NCBI GenBank assembly: GCA_002687795.1
Contig: NZBG01000003.1
Location: 29,089 to 93,088 of the forward strand
From: Candidatus Woesearchaeota archaeon
Lineage (GTDB): Archaea > Nanobdellota > Nanobdellia > Woesearchaeales > GCA-2687795
Length of the DNA stretch: 64,000 bases
Reading direction: 5' to 3'
Shown: one piece after another, positions 34,046 through 43,139 of the stretch
Layout: every line of letters begins with the position of its first letter
Numbering within the stretch: position 1 is the first letter of the stretch
The notes under the pieces: model-generated
Told to the model about the DNA's origin: nothing
The model's database searches: none
The model's input: the letters and a program-made list of their open reading frames with translations, nothing else
Made by a program: the position numbers and the translations under genes

Positions 34046-35467
34046 ATGGATGAAACTGAAAATTATAAGGTAAAAGACATCAATCTCGCAGAATTTGGAA
34101 GAAAAGAGATACAAATAGCAGAAAAGGAAATGCCCGGCCTGATGGCAACTAGAGAAAAATACGGACCAGAAAAGCCATTAAAAGGCGCAAGAATCACAGG
34201 CAGTTTGCACATGACAATCCAGACAGCTGTCCTTATAGAAACCCTAACAGAACTAGGAGCTGAAGTCAGATGGGCTTCCTGCAACATATTCTCAACGCAG
34301 GACCATGCAGCAGCAGCCATTGCAAAATCCGGCGTACCAGTATTTGCCTGGAAAGGAGAATCATTAAAAGATTACTGGTTATGCACAGAGCGTGCTCTTA
34401 ACTTTGGAGACGGAAAAGGCCCTAACCTTATTGTTGACGACGGTGGAGACGCTACCTTAATGATCCACAAAGGCGTTGACATTGAAAAAGACCCCTCTTT
34501 ACTAGACAAAGATTACAGCAACGAAGGAGAAGACTTCAAAGAATTAATGGCCTGCCTCAAAGAAGAATACAATAAAGACAAAGAAAGATGGCAGAAAGCT
34601 GCAAAAGAAGTCAAAGGAGTCTCTGAAGAAACAACAACCGGCGTTCACAGGCTTTACCAGATGATGGAAGAAGGAAAACTATTATTCCCCGCTATAAACG
34701 TCAACGATTCTGTAACAAAATCAAAATTTGATAATGTATATGGTTGCAGGCACTCTTTAGTAGACGGCATCAAAAGAGCAATGGATGTTCTCTTATCAGG
34801 CAAGACTGCAATGGTATGCGGCTATGGAGATGTTGGAAAAGGTTCAGCAGAATCTTTAAAAAATGAGAAGGCGAAGGTTATGGTATCTGAGGTTGACCCA
34901 ATCTGCGCTTTACAGGCATGCATGGCAGGAATTAAGGTATGCACAGTGGAAGATGCCCTGCCGGAAGCTGATTTATATGTCACAACAACAGGCAACAGGG
35001 ACATTATAACAGCAGAGCACATGAGCAGGATGAAAGATCAGGCAATTGTCTGTAATATAGGCCACTTTGACAATGAAATCCAGGTATCAAAACTCGAAAA
35101 ATGGCCTGGAATAAAAAAAGAAGAAATCAAAGGCAGCGAATGCCCTGTGCACAGATACACCTTTGAAGACGGGCATTCGATTTACTTATTAGCAGAAGGA
35201 AGGCTGATAAACCTGGGCTGTGCAACAGGCCATCCAAGCTTTGTAATGAGCAACTCATTCACAAACCAAACACTTGCCCAGATAGACCTCTGGACAAAAG
35301 AGCATAAGTTAGGAGTTTCCATGCTCTCAAAAGAGCTGGACGAAGAGGTTGCAAGGCTGCACTTAGAAAAGCTGGGGGCAAAATTAACCAAATTAACTCC
35401 GGAACAAGCAGAATATATAGGAGTTAAGGTTGAAGGCCCTTACAAGCCAGAACATTATAGGTACTAG
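34046..35467 (+). CDS. ahcY: adenosylhomocysteinase
   Basis: 473 aa, the longer bacterial/eukaryotic form. Motifs: GSLHMTIQTAVLIETL, NIFSTQDHAAAAIA (near 80-93), NVYGCRHSLVDGI, NAD loop CGYGDVGKGSA, and the C-terminal KPEHYRY tail with the Lys and Tyr that reach the partner subunit. An insert near 155-195 (EDFKELMACLKEEYNKDKER) is typical of the bacterial type, suggesting transfer. Hydrolyses SAH to adenosine and homocysteine, relieving inhibition of methyltransferases. Confidence 0.96.
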   Translation: MDETENYKVKDINLAEFGRKEIQIAEKEMPGLMATREKYGPEKPLKGARITGSLHMTIQTAVLIETLTELGAEVRWASCNIFSTQDHAAAAIAKSGVPVFAWKGESLKDYWLCTERALNFGDGKGPNLIVDDGGDATLMIHKGVDIEKDPSLLDKDYSNEGEDFKELMACLKEEYNKDKERWQKAAKEVKGVSEETTTGVHRLYQMMEEGKLLFPAINVNDSVTKSKFDNVYGCRHSLVDGIKRAMDVLLSGKTAMVCGYGDVGKGSAESLKNEKAKVMVSEVDPICALQACMAGIKVCTVEDALPEADLYVTTTGNRDIITAEHMSRMKDQAIVCNIGHFDNEIQVSKLEKWPGIKKEEIKGSECPVHRYTFEDGHSIYLLAEGRLINLGCATGHPSFVMSNSFTNQTLAQIDLWTKEHKLGVSMLSKELDEEVARLHLEKLGAKLTKLTPEQAEYIGVKVEGPYKPEHYRY

Positions 35468-35501
35468 AAATTCAGCATCTTAGCAGAAAAGCCCCTGATA
35501 T

Positions 35502-35954
35502 TCAGGCTGCTGCCTCTTCTATTTCTTCTTCTTTTTCTAAATTCTTAAGGATATAATCTAATCTTTCAATCTTTTTCTCTATCGCTTCGCAATAATCCAT
35601 CTTGCCTCTTATCTTCTCAAAAATATCCCTGCATAGAAATTTAATACGCTTTTTAATTGTTATATCTCCTGGCTTAGCACCCAACCTGTTAAGAAGCTTT
35701 ATTATTTCTCTTATTTTAAGCTCAATTTCTTCATTATCTTTATCTAACTCTTTTTCCTCTTTAAGCAGTCTCTTTACATTTATCCTGAAATAACCTTTTG
35801 TTTTTCCCCTGACCAAATCAAGGTGTTCTTGCTTAAAACTATATCCCTCTAGCCTTTTTGCCCATATTACAAAATGCCCTGGATCATCAGTAAGATCAAT
35901 GCTTCTTGCTAAGCCATCAATAATATCATGGAGTCTTTTTTTTTCTTCATCCAT
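35502..35954 (-). CDS. helical protein encoded with a KaiC-like ATPase
   Basis: 150 aa, not recognised. Almost all helix, rich in Lys and Glu, with a coiled-coil end (YCEAIEKKIERLDYILKNLE) and an acidic tail. It begins after a strong Shine-Dalgarno AGGAGG, 17 nt after the KaiC-like stop, so it is probably its partner or regulator. No membrane or signal segment. Confidence 0.7.
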   Translation of the reverse strand: MDEEKKRLHDIIDGLARSIDLTDDPGHFVIWAKRLEGYSFKQEHLDLVRGKTKGYFRINVKRLLKEEKELDKDNEEIELKIREIIKLLNRLGAKPGDITIKKRIKFLCRDIFEKIRGKMDYCEAIEKKIERLDYILKNLEKEEEIEEAAA

Positions 35955-35971
35955 TATCTTAATTTCCTCCT

Positions 35972-36670
35972 CTAAACCTCAACAACATCATTAGGGTTAA
36001 TAACAATCCCTTTTTCAGTTATATCAAAACCAAGAACCTTTCTCACATGCTTGGTTCCTCTCATTTTCACTACTTCAATAGCCCTTTTCCTTTTCCCCTT
36101 TGTTTTAGCATTATACAAAAAAACCATTGAATCAGCCTCAAACTCCAGTTCAGTTGAGATTGCATTCTCCATATGGACCAATTCATCTTCCGCAGTAAAA
36201 ACAGCTGTATACCCCCATCTTCTAATCAGTTCAAAGAGCTTTAAGCAAGCCTGTTTTCTTTCATATTCATTCTGATATAACAAGGAGAAAGATGAAATAG
36301 AATCTATAACAATCCTTTTGCCTTTAACCTTCTCTATCGTCTCATCCAACACTCCCCCGCCCTCTGCAACCAGTTCCTTTACCATCTCCGGGGCATACTG
36401 CAACAAAACAAACTTACCGCTTTTCTCGAGTTCCTCAAGATCCCAGCCAAATTGCAGCATATTACTGATTATCTGATTCCTCTCTTCTTCAAAGGTAATA
36501 TAAACGCAGTTCTCATTAAATCCTATTATGCCGTTAACCAGAAACTGAATCGCAAACGTGCTCTTGCCTGTGCCAGCAGGCCCGCACACAAGATTGATGC
36601 TTTTTTCTTTAAACCCTCCCTTGACCATCTTATCAAACCCTGGAATGCCAGTTGGAACTCTTTTTATCAT
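35972..36670 (-). CDS. KaiC/RadA-like RecA-superfamily ATPase
   Basis: 232 aa, a single KaiC domain: RVPTGIPGFDKMVKGGF at the start, Walker A GPAGTGKST (30-38), YITFEEERNQIISNM, and Walker B region GKRIVIDSISSFSLL. Archaeal single-domain KaiC-like proteins are signalling ATPases, some interacting with motility or transcription systems; function here is not determined. Leaderless (GATTTAAATAAT near 36697). First gene of a two-gene operon with the helical protein. Confidence 0.88.
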   Translation of the reverse strand: MIKRVPTGIPGFDKMVKGGFKEKSINLVCGPAGTGKSTFAIQFLVNGIIGFNENCVYITFEEERNQIISNMLQFGWDLEELEKSGKFVLLQYAPEMVKELVAEGGGVLDETIEKVKGKRIVIDSISSFSLLYQNEYERKQACLKLFELIRRWGYTAVFTAEDELVHMENAISTELEFEADSMVFLYNAKTKGKRKRAIEVVKMRGTKHVRKVLGFDITEKGIVINPNDVVEV

Positions 36671-36748
36671 AATATTTGATAGTTAAAACCCTAATTATTT
36701 AAATCTTTTTAGAAAAAATTAAATAGATAGCTAAATTCACTAATCAAA

Positions 36749-37750
36749 ATGGAAGAAGAATTTGATATTGAAACCTATGATACGGAAAATATGTACGATG
36801 TTCTAAAGAATTTTCCCAAGCAGATGGAAGAGGCCTCTAAACTGGGAAAAGACATTAAAATAAGCGATAAGGTCGACAACATAATAATCACCGGCATGGG
36901 CGGCTCTGCCTTGCCTGGAGAAATCCTTAAATCCTTCTTTTACTCTACAAGCATACCTATATTTGTAAACAAAGGCTATTCTTTGCCTGAATTTACAAAC
37001 ATGAGGTCTTTAGTGTTTGTTATATCCTACTCAGGCAACACTGAAGAAACAATCTATGCTTACAGGAATGCCTTAAGAAAAGGAGCCCATATAATTGTTA
37101 TAGCCTCTGACGGGAAACTGGAAGAGCTGGCCACAAAACAAAGGCAAATACTTATCAAAGTCCCGGAAGGCATACAGCCAAGATCTGCCTATGCTTATCT
37201 GTTCCTACCCATATTAAATGTGTTAATGAACTCAAAGATAATAAGCGATATCTCCGGGGACATAGAAAAAACCATAAACACCCTGAAAAAGCCTATCTTT
37301 GAAGAAAGAGCAAAAGATATAGCCAGGAAGCTGGAAGGAAAAATACCCTTGATATACTCCTCAGACAGGTTATATGCTATTGCCTATAAATGGAAGATAG
37401 ATTTTAATGAAAACAGCAAGGTGCATGCATTCTGCAACATGCTCCCTGAGCTGAACCATAATGAAATAGTTGGCTACACAAATGTTATAGGAGATTACCA
37501 TGTTATCCTTATAAAAGATGAAGATGACCATATGAGAATCAGGAAAAGGTTTGATATAACCAAAGAGATAATAAAAAAGAAAGGAATATCTGTAACAGAG
37601 ATCATGCTAAGAGGAGGCAGCACCCTCACAAAGATATTCTCTGCGATTTATATCGGCGACTGGGCATCTTACTACCTTGCATTAAAATATGAAACAGACC
37701 CAAGTCCCGTCAAGATTGTTGAAGACCTCAAGAAAAGGTTAAAGCAATAG
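36749..37750 (+). CDS. bifunctional phosphoglucose/phosphomannose isomerase
   Basis: 333 aa, the archaeal PGI/PMI family with two SIS domains. GMGGSALPG (near 50-58), SYSGNTEETIYAYRNAL (near 94-110), and the catalytic-region ELNHNEIVG. Interconverts glucose-6-P, fructose-6-P and mannose-6-P, feeding glycolysis, GlmS and mannosyl donors. Leaderless promoter (AATTAAATAG near 36718), divergent from the KaiC-like gene. Confidence 0.93.
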   Translation: MEEEFDIETYDTENMYDVLKNFPKQMEEASKLGKDIKISDKVDNIIITGMGGSALPGEILKSFFYSTSIPIFVNKGYSLPEFTNMRSLVFVISYSGNTEETIYAYRNALRKGAHIIVIASDGKLEELATKQRQILIKVPEGIQPRSAYAYLFLPILNVLMNSKIISDISGDIEKTINTLKKPIFEERAKDIARKLEGKIPLIYSSDRLYAIAYKWKIDFNENSKVHAFCNMLPELNHNEIVGYTNVIGDYHVILIKDEDDHMRIRKRFDITKEIIKKKGISVTEIMLRGGSTLTKIFSAIYIGDWASYYLALKYETDPSPVKIVEDLKKRLKQ

Positions 37751-37773
37751 AATTCTAAAGAAAGAAAATAAAA

Positions 37774-37796
37774 TGGGCCCAACGGGACTTTCAAAA
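37774..37796 (-). pseudogene. orphan tRNA 3' end with half of a T-loop splice motif
   Basis: Reading on the minus strand: TTTTGAAAGT, CCCGT, TGGGCCC, A. This matches a T-stem 3' strand, acceptor 3' strand and discriminator, preceded by TGAAAGT, the same 3' half of the bulge-helix motif as in the T-loop intron of tRNA-Ile (21555-21667). No 5' T-stem (ACGGG) or other tRNA arms are next to it. A decayed tRNA, a duplicated 3' end left by insertion, or the 3' minigene of a split tRNA. Confidence 0.5.
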
Positions 37797-37889
37797 CTGA
37801 TTTACCTATTAATTTCTCAATCTAATCTCAACACCTCATATTCTCCAAAAACAAAAGATTTAATTATTATAAAAAATGAGGCAATATAA

Positions 37890-38633
37890 ATGAAATTAGA
37901 TATCTCGAAAGTTAATCTAAGTAGATTTGATATTAAAAGAGAATTAACCTTGCCGCAGGAAATGTCAGAAAAGTTAGCCGAAGATATAGGAATAATGATA
38001 GGTGACGGCCATATTGGATCATATATCTTAAAGAAGAAAGAATATCAGATATATGTTTCAGGAAATGCTTATTTAGACAAAGATTATATATCTAATCATG
38101 TCAGAAAATTAAAGAAGGATTTGTATAATCTTGCCTTTCCAGTTTCAGTTGTTGGAAGAAATAAAAGCGAAATTAGATTAAAGATTTGTTCTAAGGGTTT
38201 AGTAGGATTTTATAATAAGATTATTGGCTTACCTGTAAATAAGAAAGAAAATATAGGAATCCCCGATTGTATATGGGAAAAAAAGAAGTACTTAACCTCA
38301 TGTTTAAGAGGTATCATTGATACAGATTTCTCATTATGTTTCAAGAAAGTGGAAAAGTACCCAGTGATGCATTTAAAAACGTGTAGCATGAGACTAGTAC
38401 GTGACTGTAAAAAAGCTCTTCAAAAATTAGGGATTAAAGCTAATTCATATTATAACATCTTAGAATATCATAAAGTAACTAGAAACAATTTTGTAACTAA
38501 TTACTTATATATCAACGGAAGGAAGAAATTAAGAAAAGCTGTTGAAGAGATTGGTTTTCATAGTGACCGTCTAAATGAAAAAATACGGGCCCACAGGGAT
38601 TCGAACCCTGGACCTAATGAGCGAAGCTTTTGA
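37890..38633 (+). CDS. LAGLIDADG homing endonuclease
   Basis: 247 aa. Two LAGLIDADG-type helices: EDIGIMIGDGHIG (near 31-43) and LRGIIDTDFSLCF (near 139-151), each with the metal-binding acidic residue. This suits a single-chain enzyme. The last 16 residues (from about RAHRDSNPG) are read antisense through the 3' half of tRNA-Lys, so the gene has no stop of its own before the tRNA. It sits between tRNA-Lys and an orphan tRNA 3' end, as if inserted at a tRNA locus. Confidence 0.85.
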   Translation: MKLDISKVNLSRFDIKRELTLPQEMSEKLAEDIGIMIGDGHIGSYILKKKEYQIYVSGNAYLDKDYISNHVRKLKKDLYNLAFPVSVVGRNKSEIRLKICSKGLVGFYNKIIGLPVNKKENIGIPDCIWEKKKYLTSCLRGIIDTDFSLCFKKVEKYPVMHLKTCSMRLVRDCKKALQKLGIKANSYYNILEYHKVTRNNFVTNYLYINGRKKLRKAVEEIGFHSDRLNEKIRAHRDSNPGPNERSF

Positions 38634-38716
38634 CTTCTTTGCTCACTCCATTGCCTATTAAGAGGCAATCGCTCTCTCTGGGGCTTATAAGCCTAACCAG
38701 GCTGAGCTATGGGCCC
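38586..38716 (-). tRNA. tRNA-Lys (anticodon CTT), multiply interrupted
   Basis: 131 nt between acceptor strands GGGCCCA and TGGGCCC, discriminator G. The D-arm contains a clear intron: helix CTGG/CCAG with bulges TTA and AGA predicts a 19-nt excision and the exact spliced arm GCTCAGCCTGGTTAGAGC. The anticodon arm ATTGC-CTCTTAA...GCAAT has the CTT anticodon but three extra loop bases. A further insert of about 34 nt with its own stem (TGAGC/GCTCA) lies between GCAAT and the variable loop AGGTC. Boundaries of the second insert are uncertain. T-arm CAGGG-TTCGAAT-CCCTG. Confidence 0.78.
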
Positions 38717-38826
38717 ATAACAGAAAGAGAATAAGATTTGTTTAAATATCTTTCTGCCTTTAATCAGAATTATTAACTTAGTTTTCCATAGAAAATCTTA
38801 AATAAAGAATCTTTTTTATTTCTTCA

Positions 38827-39477
38827 ATGGCAGTAAGATTCGATAAAAAGAGAATATTTGGTAAAGAATACTACTATGGACATAAGTTATCAAATTACTT
38901 TAATTATGAGAAGACTAATACTTCAAGAGCATTTAAAAGAATAATATCATTTATTGAAGTAGAAGGGCTCCAAGGAAAATATTTAGATATAGGTTGCGCT
39001 TTTGGATTTTTAATAAAGGAAGTTTCTTGTTTTTTTGATGAGGTATATGGCTGTGATATATCAGAATTTGCAATAAACAAAGCAAAGAATTATGTTCCAT
39101 ATGCTGACTTGAGAATTGTAGATCTTGATGAATCACTACCACATCCAAAGGAATATTTTGACTGTATAACCGCAATGGATGTTTTAGAACACACAAAAGA
39201 TTTCAAAAAGAACTTTGAAAAACTTATTAAAAGGGTAAAAAAAGGAGGGTATTTAATTGTATCTTCTCCTATCGATGCATGGCCTTATAGGTTTTTTGGA
39301 TTTTTAGATAATGATAAAACTCATATTTCAGTTTTGAAAGAGAAACAAATAATTGATGTAATTAATAAAAATAGTATGGAAATAATCAAAAAGAGTTATT
39401 TCAGTCCATTTCCTTTGCTTTATAAGATTCCTTTTATCCCTTTTGAGATTGAATTAATTTTAAGAAAAAGCTTCTAA
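38827..39477 (+). CDS. class I SAM-dependent methyltransferase
   Basis: 216 aa. Motif I YLDIGCAFGFLIKEV (near 56-70), then GCDIS for the adenosyl acidic residue, and DCITAMDVLEHTKDF (near 117-131) as motif IV with EH. Resembles methyltransferases of cell-surface glycan or lipid genes, and it starts a group of such genes. Specific substrate unknown. Confidence 0.85.
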   Translation: MAVRFDKKRIFGKEYYYGHKLSNYFNYEKTNTSRAFKRIISFIEVEGLQGKYLDIGCAFGFLIKEVSCFFDEVYGCDISEFAINKAKNYVPYADLRIVDLDESLPHPKEYFDCITAMDVLEHTKDFKKNFEKLIKRVKKGGYLIVSSPIDAWPYRFFGFLDNDKTHISVLKEKQIIDVINKNSMEIIKKSYFSPFPLLYKIPFIPFEIELILRKSF

Positions 39478-39482
39478 ATAGG

Positions 39483-39770
39483 TTAATCGACTGTAAATAA
39501 TCTTGAGTCTCGGTTAACATCAAATAAACCAAGTCTAGCCCCGGCATCCAGCCAGCCATGAGCATAATTAATAGCAGCAAACGCTGTAACAAAGTCACCC
39601 TTCTCCTTAAAGAACAAAGCATCCTTATAATACCTTGAAGCCATATCTAAGAAATCCTCACCTGCCTTCTCAAAGTCCACTTTGCCCTTCTTAACCAGCT
39701 TAACCTTCTTAATAGCTTTTGAAGTAAGCTTAAGATACTTATCAAGCTTTTTATCAGTAATTTTGTCCAT
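39483..39770 (-). CDS. DUF357 family protein
   Basis: 95 aa, helical, with the family pattern RYYKDALFFKEKGDFVTAFAAINYAHGWLDAGARLGLF (near 45-83, not all contiguous in function). DUF357 is a small archaeal family of HEPN-like helices with unknown role. Starts one base after the glycosyltransferase stop, so it belongs to the same transcript. Confidence 0.8.
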   Translation of the reverse strand: MDKITDKKLDKYLKLTSKAIKKVKLVKKGKVDFEKAGEDFLDMASRYYKDALFFKEKGDFVTAFAAINYAHGWLDAGARLGLFDVNRDSRLFTVD

Positions 39771-39771
39771 T

Positions 39772-40677
39772 TTATTTATTATTCAATACAATCTTTTTGA
39801 ACGATTTATTTATATTATCAAACCTTCTCTTAAGCTTTTCTAATTGTTGCTTATAATTTTCAGTTAAGTTTCCAATAATATATTTTCTTGTGAATATTTT
39901 ATATTCATTGTTCATCCTAATTAGTCTTTGTTCCAGTCTTCTTAACTTTATATTCAATATTCTTTTTCTTTTTTTATCAAATTTGCTAAATTCATAATCA
40001 ATAGTGTCTTTTCTTATTTCACCTCTGAATTTCCTGTACATTTCTACTCGCAGATATTTCCAAATCAGATTAAGCCTGCCCTCTTTTATTAATCTTCTTA
40101 CACTTACCATGATTTCTGTTGATTTAAGAATCTTTAAAGGCCTAAACCTCGATGCTCTCTTAACAAAGTCATGGTCCTCCGCGAGCTTAACTGATTCATC
40201 AAAGCCATTAATTCTCATAAAAAGCCTTTTAGAAACAAATATACAATATCCAGGTGCATGCGGGTCTTCTGTAAACTGATGAAGCTTAATATAAATATTA
40301 GCTAAATCATGCATAATCTTATCTATCAGGAGACTTGATAATGGCTTGGACCCGCAAGTAGCTAAATCCAAATATTTTTCTTGCATTTCGTGATAGACTT
40401 TCTTAAGAAAATCTTCAGGCAGCTTAACATCCGCATCCATAAAAAAAAGAAAATCTCCCTTTGCAGCCTTGGCTCCCGCATTCCTGCCAGCTCCCGGCAA
40501 TCCCCCTTTCACAACCTTCGCCCCATACTTTCTGGCAATCTTGGGGGTATTATCTGTTGAGTTAGCATCAGCAACAATAATCTCATAATCCTTAAAGCTT
40601 TGGTTCTTTATGCTCTCCAACAACCTTGGGAGGCATTTATCCTCATTTAATGCAGGAATTATAATACTAATTTTCAT
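39772..40677 (-). CDS. GT2 family glycosyltransferase
   Basis: 301 aa. GT-A fold: ISIIIPALNEDKCLPRLLES (near 3-22), ADANSTDNT for nucleotide, FMDADVKLPEDFL with DxD (near 83-95), and late EDHDFVKRA. C-terminal 90 residues are basic helices. No clear membrane anchor. Probably adds sugar to a lipid carrier or surface glycan; donor unknown. Divergent from the membrane glycosyltransferase at 40782. Confidence 0.9.
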   Translation of the reverse strand: MKISIIIPALNEDKCLPRLLESIKNQSFKDYEIIVADANSTDNTPKIARKYGAKVVKGGLPGAGRNAGAKAAKGDFLFFMDADVKLPEDFLKKVYHEMQEKYLDLATCGSKPLSSLLIDKIMHDLANIYIKLHQFTEDPHAPGYCIFVSKRLFMRINGFDESVKLAEDHDFVKRASRFRPLKILKSTEIMVSVRRLIKEGRLNLIWKYLRVEMYRKFRGEIRKDTIDYEFSKFDKKRKRILNIKLRRLEQRLIRMNNEYKIFTRKYIIGNLTENYKQQLEKLKRRFDNINKSFKKIVLNNK

Positions 40678-40781
40678 TTTACTCTATTTTCCTAAAAAGC
40701 AATAAGAGATTAAATAGTTTTTGATTTTTGGCTTTGGCAGGATAGAATAATTTATAAATCAATTAATAAAACTAAAAAGTG

Positions 40782-41939
40782 ATGAAAATTAACTGGGCAA
40801 TTTTTATTTTAATAATATCTGTTCTAATAAATATCGTCTTATTGATTAAGTTTTTCTTGTATAAATATATCACTTACCCAAAAGCTCTTAAATCCCTTAA
40901 GAATGAAATATCATTTAAGGTTCATGTCTTTGTTCCATGCAAGGGATGGAACAAAGAATTAGGCGCTTCATTGGAATCTATTGCAAACCAAAGGTTTCAT
41001 AACTATAAACTAATCTTTATTACAGAATCTATTAATGACCCTGCTGTGAAAGAGATAGAAAAAATAAGGAAAAAATATAACCACGCCGCTCATGTTATTG
41101 CTGGAAAGAGCTCTAGAAACTGCCAAAAGAATTTTAACCTGCTTAAGGGCATAGAGGAATATCCCAATGCAGATGTTTATGTCTTCTGTGACAGCGATAT
41201 TATTATTGAAGAGAACTGGCTATTTAGATTGGTCAGGCCTTTACAATCAAGAAAAATAACAGTTACCACTTCATTTGATTCTTCTACTCACCGAAGAGAA
41301 AATTTGTCATTAGTTTTTAAAAAATTTATAGATGCTTATCTTTATTTTCTTTTAATTGCAACAGGCGCTGTTTGGGGCGGATCTTTTGCTATTAGAAAAG
41401 ATGACTTTTTTAGGTTAAAAGTCAATAACTCCTGGGAAAAGTTTTGTGTGGACGACGTCTCTCTAACCAAAATCCTTCTTAAGAAAAGAAAGAGAGGATT
41501 CTGTGTTCCAATCTCAATCAGGCATATAAGAGAAAATACAAGCTTAAGCGACTGGGTTACCTGGCTTATAAGGCAAATCATGTTTCTCAAATATTATCTA
41601 AAGGGTTATTGGATACTTGCTTTAATAAATTTTACAATTATTTTGATTCCTATTTTTATGCTACCAATAAATCTTATAATAAGCTTTTTAACCAATCGCT
41701 GGACAATTCATCTTACTATATCTGTTATAATGTTTATGTTTTTATATTTGTATTTTGGGATTATATTCTTAATAAAAAAGGAGAGAATAACAAAAGAGAC
41801 TTTAGTTTATTTGTATCCTGTATTATTCATAAATTTGTACAGCCTGTATACAACTCTTTTCAATAACACTATTAAATGGGCTGGTAAAGAATATACATTA
41901 AATTCTAAGGGAACGATTAAAACAATAAAATTTAAATAA
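40782..41939 (+). CDS. membrane GT2/GT21-like glycosyltransferase
   Basis: 385 aa from ATG 40782 (a GTG directly before it is an alternative). N-terminal transmembrane helix (near 5-27), then a GT-A domain: VHVFVPCKGWNKELGASLES, FCDSDIIIEENWL (DxD), TGAVWGGSFAIRKDDF, DDVSLT, and an LIRQ-type end motif. Two or three more membrane helices end the protein. Layout matches ceramide-glucosyltransferase-like (GT21/HpnI) enzymes. Leaderless start behind TTTATAAATC (40751). Confidence 0.85.
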   Translation: MKINWAIFILIISVLINIVLLIKFFLYKYITYPKALKSLKNEISFKVHVFVPCKGWNKELGASLESIANQRFHNYKLIFITESINDPAVKEIEKIRKKYNHAAHVIAGKSSRNCQKNFNLLKGIEEYPNADVYVFCDSDIIIEENWLFRLVRPLQSRKITVTTSFDSSTHRRENLSLVFKKFIDAYLYFLLIATGAVWGGSFAIRKDDFFRLKVNNSWEKFCVDDVSLTKILLKKRKRGFCVPISIRHIRENTSLSDWVTWLIRQIMFLKYYLKGYWILALINFTIILIPIFMLPINLIISFLTNRWTIHLTISVIMFMFLYLYFGIIFLIKKERITKETLVYLYPVLFINLYSLYTTLFNNTIKWAGKEYTLNSKGTIKTIKFK

Positions 41940-41959
41940 CTTCATTTATCCCTTTTTTT

Positions 41960-43129
41960 ATGCATTCCAGAACGCCTCTTAAAGCATTGCAGGAAGTAAC
42001 AAAAACACCTGACATTCTTATTGAAATAATAAAAGGATTGATTAGAAAGCATATCACAGTAAACTATGATTATTATTTTATGAAAGGCGAGTCTTCAAAG
42101 CTTAAGCAGGTCAGCATTAAGATAACAAACATGTGCAACCTTAGATGCAAGATGTGCGGCCAGTGGGGCGAGACTGGTTATAATATAAGAAAAGACTCTG
42201 AAGAGCTTAAGAAAATTGTGCCATTGGAAACCTATAAGAAACTTATTGATGATGTAAAAAAACTAAAGCCTTTCTTTTATATCTGGGGGGGTGAGCCCTT
42301 TCTTTATCCGGACATAATGCCTTTCTTGAAATACCTTAAGCGCCAAAAGATGATTGCTGCAGTTGTGACTAATGGGGTTAAGCTAAAAGAAACAGCAAAG
42401 GACCTTGTAGAAATGGGTCTTGATATGCTTATGCTTTCCTTAGACGGGTCAAGAGAAAAGCATGATGAAATACGGGGAATGCGTGGCTGTTATGATACAT
42501 TAGTAGAAGGCATTGAAGAAATAAGGAAAGAAAAAGAAAAGCTTGGAAAGAAGAAACCATATATAATGTTGTTAAGCACAATATCCAGGTATAATGCTGA
42601 TAATCTGGAAGAAATATTTGAAGAAGCAAAAAATCTCCTTGCTGATGGTCTTATAATTTATTATTCATGGTTTACAACCCCTGAAATAGGCATGCAGCAC
42701 ACAAAGATAATGGAAAACAAGCTTGGATGCACCCCTTTTGCATGGAAAGGCTATGTGGGCAGCTCCAGTAAAGTTAATACTGGTGCTTTGTCTTCAACTG
42801 TATCGAGAATAAAGAAAAAGAAATATCCCTTTTTTTATCTTTTCATTCCCTATCTTGCACCGGAAGATATCCCCAAATATTATGAAAGTCCCAAGAATAT
42901 GTTTGGTTATAATAGATGCGTGTCACCATGGCTTACTGCAGAACTGATGCCAAATGGGAATGTAGCTTTATGCAGGGACTATCCCGATTACATAATAGGG
43001 AATATAACCCAGGATTCTGTTCTTAATATTTTTAACAGTGAAAAAGCCAAAAAGTTCAGGAACGTGCTCAAAGAAGAGGATGGCTTGTTCCCCATCTGCG
43101 CCAGATGCTGCGGGCTTATGGGTTGGTAG
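41960..43129 (+). CDS. radical SAM/SPASM domain protein
   Basis: 389 aa. Radical SAM cluster CNLRCKMC (CxxxCxxC, near 58-65), WGGEPFLYPD (glycine-rich motif) and a TIM-barrel. A C-terminal SPASM-like region has CVSPW, CRDYP, CARCCG cysteines for auxiliary Fe-S clusters. Such proteins modify peptides, or act in lipid and cofactor tailoring; the glycosyltransferase neighbours suggest a surface-component role. It converges with the next gene after 10 nt. Confidence 0.9.
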   Translation: MHSRTPLKALQEVTKTPDILIEIIKGLIRKHITVNYDYYFMKGESSKLKQVSIKITNMCNLRCKMCGQWGETGYNIRKDSEELKKIVPLETYKKLIDDVKKLKPFFYIWGGEPFLYPDIMPFLKYLKRQKMIAAVVTNGVKLKETAKDLVEMGLDMLMLSLDGSREKHDEIRGMRGCYDTLVEGIEEIRKEKEKLGKKKPYIMLLSTISRYNADNLEEIFEEAKNLLADGLIIYYSWFTTPEIGMQHTKIMENKLGCTPFAWKGYVGSSSKVNTGALSSTVSRIKKKKYPFFYLFIPYLAPEDIPKYYESPKNMFGYNRCVSPWLTAELMPNGNVALCRDYPDYIIGNITQDSVLNIFNSEKAKKFRNVLKEEDGLFPICARCCGLMGW

Positions 43130-43139
43130 GCTTTTTTTC

